From NCBI GenBank assembly GCA_900313125.1, contig OMPZ01000133.1, positions 1 to 6,016 on the forward strand: a stretch of 6,016 nucleotides of DNA, in the 5' to 3' direction. A program made the position numbers and the translations under genes. The DNA comes from an uncultured Eubacteriales bacterium (GTDB taxonomy: Bacteria > Bacillota > Clostridia > Oscillospirales > Acutalibacteraceae). A model generated the notes under the pieces. That model saw only the letters and a program-made list of their open reading frames with translations. It made no database searches and was not told the DNA's origin. Below, in pieces: positions 1 to 6,016 of this stretch; position 1 is the first letter of the stretch, and every line of letters starts with the position of its first letter.

Positions 1-60
1 CCTTAATAATATCGTCTTTCCGAAAAGGCGAATGATCACTATGAGTAGATCTATACTCTT
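1..60. other. Intergenic edge with two small hairpins
   Basis: No gene is supported here. Two inverted repeats are visible. Bases 13-19 pair with 24-30 (seven pairs, one a G-T wobble, loop CCGA), and GAGTA at 43-47 pairs with TACTC at 54-58 around GATCTA. Neither is followed by a convincing T-run on either strand, so I do not call them terminators. The sequence stops resembling the flank of the second repeat copy just left of base 61, so this stretch lies outside the repeat. Confidence 0.4.
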
Positions 61-156
61 TTCTTATACTAATATTCAATTAAAACCTTTAAAAGATTTT
101 CGAGGATAATTTTCGCAAGGCAAGGAAGAGGGCGCGGGGTGCGGGTCTCCTGTGGA
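61..156. repeat. Direct repeat copy 1, left flank of the gene pair
   Basis: This stretch aligns without gaps to 5921-6016, offset by exactly 5,860 bases. It has 93 identities in 96 positions, differing at 65 (t/a), 136 (g/a) and 151 (t/g). Similarity ends abruptly to the left of 61. The right end of the unit cannot be set because the other copy is cut by the window edge, so the full unit may reach into the 157-300 region. It has two parts: an AT-rich part (about 61-115) and a GC-rich part (about 116-156) that leads into a hairpin cluster. It lies downstream of the large gene. I see no transposase and no terminal inverted repeats. An interspersed repeat, a remnant of a mobile unit, or a conserved RNA element are all possible. 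Confidence 0.9.
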
Positions 157-191
157 GACCTCTGCGTCAGCAGAAGCACCGACCGAGTCGG
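144..191. other. Three back-to-back hairpins in the repeat
   Basis: Three perfect inverted repeats follow each other. GGTCTCC (144-150) pairs with GGAGACC (154-160) around TGT. TCTGC (161-165) pairs with GCAGA (170-174) around GTCA. CCGAC (179-183) pairs with GTCGG (187-191) around CGA. The first two abut and the third follows after four bases. Copy 2 shows the first stem as far as the window permits, and its single change there (151, equal to 6011) falls in the loop. This suggests a structured RNA or a DNA-level hairpin element. No T-run follows on either strand, so it is not a standard terminator. I do not recognise a named RNA family. Confidence 0.6.
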
Positions 192-306
192 CAGGCGAGA
201 CTATACTGTCGTATTTCAAGCCCGATGACGCAGCACACGGGAAATTAGACCGAAAAGATTTATACATCCCTAAGCCCATTTCACTTCCCTGCTATTTCAG
301 AGGATA
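192..306. other. Non-coding 3' flank of the large gene
   Basis: I see no gene with independent support between the hairpin cluster and the stop codon of the large protein. A short minus-strand frame from 279 to 76 passes through it and is treated under findings. The string at 243-262 (AATTA, ACC, AAAAGATTT in order) resembles 78-100 in the AT-rich part of the repeat, with small insertions between the blocks. No G+C-rich hairpin followed by a T-run is visible directly after the stop codon on the minus strand. Confidence 0.4.
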
Positions 307-3300
307 TCACCCTTTTATCTGCTGCATAATAAACGGATCTTTGATCTTATTGTCGTTTGCAAGCATTATCATCTTCGTAATGATCTCCGCTGTTTTCGGG
401 TCTTCATCGAGGAACGGCAGGAATATCTTGCTTTTCTTTCCGCTTGAAACGGTGACAATATTTATCACATGACCTCCGATAATATGTACCACGCCGCTGC
501 CGAGATGTATAGAGTATCTGCCCCATTTCCCGTCGATGATAATATGATTCTTGTCGATTGAAGCGTTCTTTATTCCAAACAGCTTGATGTTGTAAGCAGC
601 GATGACGGAACGCATTTCAATAGTAGAGTGACTCGTTTCGGGGTCGACACCGCCTGCGTGGGCAACGCTCACGGCAAGGTCAACATCACGCATTACCTCG
701 GAATAGATCACATCGGGTATTTGTTCGATCGTAAGCGGCGAATAGCTCTTTCTGTCATAGAAGCATACGCCCTCTATCATCGGAGCTTCGATATCGGCAG
801 GGCTGAACCAGTCCGCCTCTGCGTAAAGAGACGCGATTATGTTATCGTCGTAGTATATTTTCTGCAAGCCGTCCTCGTAATCCGCTACCCAGCGCCTTGT
901 TTTGAGTGCGCCGACCGTTCGCTGCGCCTGTATCTGATAGCCGGAAAACATACGCGACATCGTCTTTTCGTTTTCCTCCGGCAGCTTTACATAAAGCTCC
1001 CGGAACACCTGGCGGAACGGCTGAAGCTTGCCTTCACCCGACCCGCGCTCCAAAACGGCGGTCTGGAATCCCGACCATACTCCGTGCTTGTACAGATCAT
1101 ACGGGTGTGCGGCGCGAACCGAGGTTTGAGCTGTCAGGCTGTGATGTATCCCGTTTTCATCGATAATGCCGTCATTGTCGATAAAGCCCGCGATAAACGT
1201 GTCTCCCGCTGTGACGAATACAAGGCTTTCGTTTATGGCGGCAGTCACGGGATTTTCGCAAAGCTCGTTTAGCTCGCCGAGCGTAAATATGCTGCGCTCC
1301 TCCATCGCAAGCTCAAACATTTTTACCGTGCGGCTGTACTGCTGCTTGAGCTTATCGTGGAACTCCTTCACGGCGATAAATCCTTCGTTTTTCTTGATCG
1401 CTGCAGGAGTGGATCTAAGCACCTTTTCATTTTTCTCGATGATGAGCGACGGCTTTCCGGCTTTGTCAACCGAAAGCCTGACTGTATATTCGCCGATCGG
1501 CGTCTTATCGAAATAATGCTTGTTTTGTCTGACAAGCTCCGTTTCCATCGAGAGAGTAAGGCGCGTTTCGTCAATGTATCCCGCTGTTGCGGCAAGGTTT
1601 TTCAGCGCGTACTTTACTGCTTCGCCTTCGCTTTGTCTGCGCTGCGCGCCGAATTTCCTGCTTTGTTTAAGATACTCTTGAATAAACTCATAGCGCTGCA
1701 GGATATCGGAGCTGTCCTTTGACGGGATAATGGCAAGCGCGAGCAGGAGATCCTTGTTGCGCTTGTCGGAGATAGCCTCCTCCGCAGCGGCAATATTGAG
1801 CTTACCGAGAGCTGCATCGGCAAATTTTCTCGCCCTTGTGTGCATATTGCTCGATGAAATGTACTTTGCGCTCTTGTAAAGGCGATCAAAGGTCTTTTCC
1901 CCGAGCTGCTCGTAGACCTCGCGGAACCACTTTGCGTCAAAGCAGCCGCCGTTAAGCTCTTCCTTAGTAAAGGGCGTATACTTTGCTATGATCGCAAGTC
2001 TCTGAACGGAGATGTAGTCGGCAGTATGCGCCATAAAGTAATAGCAGCCGCTTCTGAAGCCGTCTAACCCCAAGTGCTCCCCGATCATATCTATCCATTG
2101 AGGGGCAAACATAGCGACCTCGATCAGACGTTCATCGGAAATGTGAGCCTGCTTCGCCTGTTGTGAAAGCTTTTCGGCGCTGTCGTCCTCGGTCTGATAG
2201 CAAACCCGCAGCAAATGCCCGAGACTCTCTTTTTTAGTCATTTTTCCGCTGTGTATAGTCTTCAAGGTCTCATTTCCGAGTGCCTTGAGGATCTCTGTCA
2301 GGCGGTCAATGCCGTGGATCCTGCGAATATTCGGTACGGCTTTTGAAAATACGGTCTCACTATCGCCGCGCTTTAATTCGGTGTTGAGAACAAGCTCGAT
2401 CATGCTTGACAGCAGCTCACTTGAATTTCGATACAGAAGGCTGTCCTTAGGGATCTCGCCGTTTTTGCTCAGCGCTTTGCCTTCAACTGCAAGATATCTG
2501 TTGATCTCCTTCTTCTCGTAATATGACAAGGTATTTTCGGTAATGGCACTAAGCTGTCTGATAGAATCCGGCAGACCTATGTATTCAAACATCACCTTGT
2601 AGACCGCGTCTTTTGTGATCGTACCCTTTGCGAGGGCGAGCTGATATGTGTATACGCCGAGAGAAAGCGGATCGCTTCCGCGGTGATCTCTGCGCTCCAT
2701 TTCATGATTAACCTCATTCTGCTTTAAGACAAGCTCGTGGAGAATGCGGAAATTCTTATCAAAATCCTTGTCAATATTGACTCTGAGCATATCTATGATA
2801 CGAAGCGAAAGCAGCTTTGACAGATAACGCGTTGGGCGGTTATACCAATACGACCTGTTTGCATCGTTGTCGGGCATTAAGATAAGCGTCTCCATCGGCA
2901 GACAGCGGGCAAAATACAGCACACAGTTTTGAAGGACTTCAAGAGGTATATCAAGGTCAAATTCGCTCATTATGCTGTCGTAAACGCAGGAACGCGTATG
3001 AGCAAAGTCGTTCTCAAGAAATCGTTTGTCCTTAGAGCCAAGCTCTTTATCATAATCGAAATCGGCGATCGTCCCGAAAATTTCCTTCTGAGTTTTGTCA
3101 TAATACTTTTTCGATACGCGTGACAGCTCGGTAGGACGGTACTCTTGCTGAAGGTGGAACAGGAAAAGCGACCAGAACCGCTGCGGAGTTTTTATCGATT
3201 CGCGGTAATACCGCGACCAAAGCTCATAAAACGGCGTTACCTCCCATATTTTTTGCCGCTCACGCTCCTCAGTTACAGATGACCATTTACACGGCAGTCT

Positions 3301-5433
3301 CCCGAAAGTGCCGAGCAGCCGTTCTTCACCATTGTAGTCGGTATATTCAAGGCTTGCGTTTTCGTCAATGATCGTCATCAGATCGCGCTCCATCTGAGCA
3401 AGCTCCTTGTGCGGCACGGAGAAGAACTTTCGTACAAGCTTTATATCTGGCTTCATATCCGCGGGGGCAATAAATGCGTTTGCGTCGTAAATGCCGTATC
3501 CGTTGTCGGCGGTCAGCTCCTCGCTGTCATTTTTACCGACTATCTCGTTAATGAGTATCCTTTCACGATCTGAAGGCGATTCTATCGAATCAGCGGCAGC
3601 GATCGCTTTTGAAAGATCAACGCTTTTGTATTCGCCCATCGCGAACATCAAAAGATCGAGCGCGGCTAATCGGACGTTCTCTTCCTTAGAGGAAAGCATT
3701 CGCAGGATAGAGGCTTCAAGCTGCGCCGCAGGGCGTATTTTCAGAAGCTCCAGCACGCCGCTGCGAACATCGGCGGTCTTATATTTTGCGAAGCTCTCGA
3801 TCGTCTGATATTCCTCATCGGTAAGCGAGAGAGCTTTGAGCGCTTTCACAGCCGTCCTGCGTGTGTACGATTCCTTGTCGGCAGCGGCGTTTATCACGAT
3901 ATTGCGCAGCTCCTTATTTTTGCCGCCTGTCATTTCGAGGTCGGCGCCGATAATATCAATAACATCAGAACGAACTGCCGCGTCAAAATCAGTCAAGTGT
4001 TCGCCCAGATATCTGAGCTTATTCTCGTCGTTCAAAGCAACTGCTGCTCCAAGCATACACTGCATTATGTCGCTCTTTGATATCTCCCCTGAAAACCACG
4101 GGAACAAAAACGGAGCGTATTCGATCTTCTTTTTCGGCATTGACGCTAAAAGCCCCTGCATAATATCGTAATGCTTTTGCGCCGCCTTTTTATCCCTTAA
4201 CATCAGATCTGCATATTGGTCCATACTGATATATCCGCGTCTGGTGCTGTAATTGAAATAAACGTACATCGGGTAATACATTGCAAACACCTTGTGGTCA
4301 TTGGGGTTCGCTTCAATGACTGCTGACGCTGCGCGGTATGTAACGCTTTTTATTTCGACCTGACGCATAAAATAGCCGATCGTTAAAAGCTGGATCTCGT
4401 TGGCCGTATAAGTATGCTTGCCGTCTGCACCGATAAGAGCGAATACTACGTCAAGCGCGTCAAAGATCTCATAAAAGCTCAGCCCCCACAAACCGCAGTA
4501 GATATGCACCGCGTCTGTGGTGTTGATAAGCTCCAAGCAATTTTCACGGCTTTCAAGGGAAAACAGCATATCGTCGAGCACCTTTTCGGAAGCACGGTCG
4601 GGGTCGCCCTCCCAACAGATACCGCACCATGTTGCCACAGCGCGCTTCACAGATGGGAAGCGAATAAGATTGTTGTCCTTGATCGTATGCAGTATCATAC
4701 GGAAAGCCTCGGCAGTACCGCAGTCGGCGCTTTCGCAGATAGCCTGACGCAGACCCTCCTGCAAGCGTGCCGCAACAAGCAGACCGCACATGAGCTTATG
4801 AAGCTCCTCGTTATCGGAGCATATTACCGAACGGATAGTGTAGTAGCTCAGCACATTCGTATTGTTCTCACTCGTTATCATGTCTCGCAGTAATGTTATG
4901 ACCTCTTCATCACCCGAGTTTATGCGTTCGGCAATAAAATTATCGGTCATTCGCAGGCTCCGATAGATCGAGCGTTTGATATTGTCGTCCCATTCATCAC
5001 AAACGATCGGCTTCAAGCCGCCGATCTTCAAGCCGAGCACTCCGACGATGTAGTAATAATTCATAAGCTCAAATACTTTTTGAGCATGAGGGAACACGTC
5101 ACGGCTTCGGTAGCTTCTTCTCATATATGTACGGCTATACTGATAACGCACCATGTTATCGCAAGCGCGGTAAAAATCGCCTATAAACTCGTCAGGCACA
5201 AGAAGCTCTGCGACTCTGCCGTACTCGCGCCTTACAAAATCGGAAAGCGAGCCTATCTTCTGCCGTTTGATCTCAACGTAGTATTTTGAATTTCTGCTGA
5301 ATCTTTCATCGGCGCCATACATGACATGATGCATTACCTGCTGTTCGTCCTTTGAAAGACGGTTGATCTCACGCTTGTGAGCTTTTAAGAATTTTTCGTT
5401 GTATTCTTTGATATGATCGTAGCTGTAGGGCAT
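307..5433 (-). CDS. Giant DUF4132-family (DUF5724-like) protein, 1708 aa
   Basis: This is a very large cytoplasmic protein with no signal peptide or membrane segment. Residues 1-460 are mostly helical with many Tyr and Arg. About 470-605 reads as HEAT-like helical repeats (for example the AAVRSDVIDIIG and NVRLAALDLL segments). About 620-1180 is another long helical region that I assign by recall to DUF5724. From about 1240 to the end the sequence resembles DUF4132 (MolR/YehI-like) proteins, including QPFRQVFRELY (1471-1481), the RRW at 1513-1515, MRDVDLAVSV (from 1581), and a beta-rich tail with LPFLDEDP (1672-1679), the part I recall as DUF7737. The start at 5433 is chosen because AGGAGG lies 10 bases upstream; the frame opens earlier, at 5469, but no ribosome binding site is seen there. 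The gene follows the 140-residue gene after 16 bases, so the two are co-transcribed. The function is unknown. From memory, relatives often lie near MoxR-type AAA+ ATPase and VWA genes, but none is present here. No catalytic motif is evident. The family call is fairly sure, the inner boundaries approximate. Confidence 0.9.
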   Translation of the reverse strand: MPYSYDHIKEYNEKFLKAHKREINRLSKDEQQVMHHVMYGADERFSRNSKYYVEIKRQKIGSLSDFVRREYGRVAELLVPDEFIGDFYRACDNMVRYQYSRTYMRRSYRSRDVFPHAQKVFELMNYYYIVGVLGLKIGGLKPIVCDEWDDNIKRSIYRSLRMTDNFIAERINSGDEEVITLLRDMITSENNTNVLSYYTIRSVICSDNEELHKLMCGLLVAARLQEGLRQAICESADCGTAEAFRMILHTIKDNNLIRFPSVKRAVATWCGICWEGDPDRASEKVLDDMLFSLESRENCLELINTTDAVHIYCGLWGLSFYEIFDALDVVFALIGADGKHTYTANEIQLLTIGYFMRQVEIKSVTYRAASAVIEANPNDHKVFAMYYPMYVYFNYSTRRGYISMDQYADLMLRDKKAAQKHYDIMQGLLASMPKKKIEYAPFLFPWFSGEISKSDIMQCMLGAAVALNDENKLRYLGEHLTDFDAAVRSDVIDIIGADLEMTGGKNKELRNIVINAAADKESYTRRTAVKALKALSLTDEEYQTIESFAKYKTADVRSGVLELLKIRPAAQLEASILRMLSSKEENVRLAALDLLMFAMGEYKSVDLSKAIAAADSIESPSDRERILINEIVGKNDSEELTADNGYGIYDANAFIAPADMKPDIKLVRKFFSVPHKELAQMERDLMTIIDENASLEYTDYNGEERLLGTFGRLPCKWSSVTEERERQKIWEVTPFYELWSRYYRESIKTPQRFWSLFLFHLQQEYRPTELSRVSKKYYDKTQKEIFGTIADFDYDKELGSKDKRFLENDFAHTRSCVYDSIMSEFDLDIPLEVLQNCVLYFARCLPMETLILMPDNDANRSYWYNRPTRYLSKLLSLRIIDMLRVNIDKDFDKNFRILHELVLKQNEVNHEMERRDHRGSDPLSLGVYTYQLALAKGTITKDAVYKVMFEYIGLPDSIRQLSAITENTLSYYEKKEINRYLAVEGKALSKNGEIPKDSLLYRNSSELLSSMIELVLNTELKRGDSETVFSKAVPNIRRIHGIDRLTEILKALGNETLKTIHSGKMTKKESLGHLLRVCYQTEDDSAEKLSQQAKQAHISDERLIEVAMFAPQWIDMIGEHLGLDGFRSGCYYFMAHTADYISVQRLAIIAKYTPFTKEELNGGCFDAKWFREVYEQLGEKTFDRLYKSAKYISSSNMHTRARKFADAALGKLNIAAAEEAISDKRNKDLLLALAIIPSKDSSDILQRYEFIQEYLKQSRKFGAQRRQSEGEAVKYALKNLAATAGYIDETRLTLSMETELVRQNKHYFDKTPIGEYTVRLSVDKAGKPSLIIEKNEKVLRSTPAAIKKNEGFIAVKEFHDKLKQQYSRTVKMFELAMEERSIFTLGELNELCENPVTAAINESLVFVTAGDTFIAGFIDNDGIIDENGIHHSLTAQTSVRAAHPYDLYKHGVWSGFQTAVLERGSGEGKLQPFRQVFRELYVKLPEENEKTMSRMFSGYQIQAQRTVGALKTRRWVADYEDGLQKIYYDDNIIASLYAEADWFSPADIEAPMIEGVCFYDRKSYSPLTIEQIPDVIYSEVMRDVDLAVSVAHAGGVDPETSHSTIEMRSVIAAYNIKLFGIKNASIDKNHIIIDGKWGRYSIHLGSGVVHIIGGHVINIVTVSSGKKSKIFLPFLDEDPKTAEIITKMIMLANDNKIKDPFIMQQIKG

Positions 5434-5443
5434 TTTCTTGTTT

Positions 5444-5449
5444 CCTCCT
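5444..5449 (-). promoter_or_regulatory. Ribosome binding site that fixes the large gene's start
   Basis: AGGAGG on the minus strand lies directly after the TAA of the upstream gene (5452-5450) and 10 bases before the ATG at 5433. The in-frame ATG at 5469 has no such site before it, and using it would place this AGGAGG inside the coding region. The site therefore supports the 5433 start and suggests translational coupling of the two genes. Confidence 0.85.
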
Positions 5450-5872
5450 TTACCACATTCTACCCGCAAGCATCGTCAGCTTAATAAAGGTCAGACTTTC
5501 GACCCTATTGAGATCGACTGCTTCGTCAAGCGACTCGAGCTTGCTTTCATCGGCGAAAATAACGACTATCCCGTCTTTAAACGCTTCCAACGCGTTGTCG
5601 ATCGCTTTTTGAAGCTCGGGAGAGCTTTCGCCGTAATTCACATTAAACGACACCTTGCCGAGCTTCGCCTTATTCTCGATCATCTCGGGTGTCAGCACTT
5701 CGATCAGATCGGAGGTCTCACGGCGCTCGTTGTACTCGCTGACGCACACCTTGACAGCCGAGCTTATCAGCTCACGGACAGTCGCTATATTTTCGTCAAG
5801 AAGCATGGTGCGTGCCGTGATCCTGCTCTTTTTCCCTGATACTGATCTTACATTGATTTTGATCTCCTTCAT
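5450..5872 (-). CDS. Small putative beta-grasp (MoaD/ubiquitin-like) protein, 140 aa
   Basis: I do not recognise a named family with certainty. The outline fits a MoaD/ThiS/ubiquitin-like fold: a first strand pair (residues 4-11 and 16-25, with GKK at the turn), the TVRELI helix start at 31-36 continuing to about 51, and a C-terminal part (102-135) with strands around VVIFAD, an ESLDEAV turn and LTFIKL. Between them (about 53-100) is an insertion with two likely helices (61-71 and 85-99). The chain ends LAG-RMW, so the Gly-Gly tail used by sulfur carriers and ubiquitin-like modifiers is absent unless the tail is processed. There is no signal peptide or membrane segment. It is the first gene of the operon, ending 16 bases before the giant DUF4132 protein, so it is most likely its partner or regulator. 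The start at 5872 is secure because AGGAGG lies four bases upstream. Gene reality is near certain; the fold is inference. Confidence 0.88.
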   Translation of the reverse strand: MKEIKINVRSVSGKKSRITARTMLLDENIATVRELISSAVKVCVSEYNERRETSDLIEVLTPEMIENKAKLGKVSFNVNYGESSPELQKAIDNALEAFKDGIVVIFADESKLESLDEAVDLNRVESLTFIKLTMLAGRMW

Positions 5873-5876
5873 AATA

Positions 5877-5882
5877 CCTCCT
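5877..5882 (-). promoter_or_regulatory. Ribosome binding site of the 140-aa gene
   Basis: A perfect AGGAGG on the minus strand, four bases before the ATG at 5872. The spacing is a little short, but the match to the 16S tail is full. It supports this start as the first translated codon of the operon. Confidence 0.85.
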
Positions 5883-5920
5883 GTAATTGTTTTTCTTACT
5901 CATTTTTTGTACAAACGTAT
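5883..5920 (-). promoter_or_regulatory. AT-rich operon leader, probable promoter region
   Basis: Between the ribosome binding site and the right-hand repeat there are only 38 AT-rich bases, so the operon promoter must lie here, in the AT-rich end of the repeat, or beyond it. I could not find a -35/-10 pair with good matches and spacing. TTGAAT, TAGTAT and TATTAG strings inside the repeat (about 5924-5938) are partial matches only. A small inverted repeat, GTATT (5917-5921) with AATAC (5925-5929), straddles the repeat boundary. The promoter itself is inference. Confidence 0.25.
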
Positions 5921-6016
5921 TTCTAATACTAATATTCAATTAAAACCTTTAAAAGATTTTCGAGGATAATTTTCGCAAGGCAAGGAAGAGGGCGCAGGGT
6001 GCGGGTCTCCGGTGGA
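5921..6016. repeat. Direct repeat copy 2, right flank of the gene pair (cut by window)
   Basis: Same orientation as copy 1 at 61-156, with three substitutions and no gaps over 96 bases. The copy continues past the window end, which falls inside the first hairpin (GGTCTCC at 6004-6010, loop GGT, then GGA). Its AT-rich end points toward the operon, 48 bases upstream of the first start codon, so it could supply promoter elements. To the right of similarity nothing can be said. Confidence 0.9.

Noticed and set aside
13..30. Hairpin as an intrinsic terminator
   Set aside because: The stem has AT-rich pairs and is not followed by a T-run on either strand.
61..300. Miniature inverted-repeat transposable element or insertion sequence end
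   Set aside because: The start at 61 has no matching inverted sequence near 280-300, no target duplication can be shown, and there is no transposase in the window.
152..472. 106-residue plus-strand frame with a hydrophobic stretch
   Set aside because: It overlaps the 3' end of the large gene antisense. The hydrophobic run comes from reading the opposite strand of a conserved coding region, and no start signal is evident.
628..1272. 214-residue open frame on the plus strand opposite the large gene
   Set aside because: It is fully antisense to the conserved C-terminal DUF4132 part, has no clear ribosome binding site, and its composition (many Cys, Arg and His) is typical of a shadow frame. 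The same applies to the other plus-strand frames across 906-5289.
4615..4629. Thioredoxin-like WCGIC string at residues 269-273 of the large protein
   Set aside because: The surrounding sequence is helical-repeat-like with no thioredoxin fold pattern, and one short match in 1,708 residues is expected by chance.
5438..5839. 133-residue plus-strand frame opposite the small gene
   Set aside because: It is antisense to the 140-residue gene, which has a perfect ribosome binding site and a coherent protein pattern.
61..6016. CRISPR array or short tandem repeats
   Set aside because: Only two repeat copies exist, 5.86 kb apart, with genes between them and no regular short spacers.

Overview
The window looks like a chromosomal segment of a gut Firmicute, probably of the Ruminococcus/Oscillospiraceae group. 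The basis is strong AGGAGG ribosome binding sites, mixed base composition, the style of the large DUF4132-type protein, and an interspersed repeat of a kind I associate with that group. The taxonomic guess is inference from memory; no rRNA or other marker gene is present.

All convincing coding sequence is on the minus strand and forms one compact two-gene unit. Read in the direction of transcription (right to left) it has a 140-residue protein (5872 to 5450), a 16-base gap carrying a Shine-Dalgarno directly after the stop codon, and then a 1,708-residue protein (5433 to 307). The small protein has the sequence pattern of a MoaD/ThiS/ubiquitin-like beta-grasp protein with a helical insertion and an unusual LAG-RMW tail. 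The large protein has a helical N-terminal half with a HEAT-like block and a C-terminal region matching what I recall of DUF4132 proteins (MolR/YehI-like), probably with a DUF5724-type middle. The biochemical function of neither is established. Their tight spacing suggests that they act together.

The gene pair is bracketed by two direct copies of a repeat. Copy 1 (61-156) and copy 2 (5921-6016) match at 93 of 96 positions, and copy 2 runs off the window. In copy 1 the repeat leads into three back-to-back hairpins (144-191). A short minus-strand reading frame also crosses the repeat, and the two copy differences that fall inside it are both silent. The remaining sequence is non-coding: 1-60 (two small hairpins), 192-306 (3' flank of the large gene) and 5883-5920 (AT-rich leader of the operon).

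The best candidate for an undescribed system is therefore a beta-grasp-like small protein plus a giant DUF4132 scaffold, carried as a repeat-bounded two-gene module without other partner genes inside the window.
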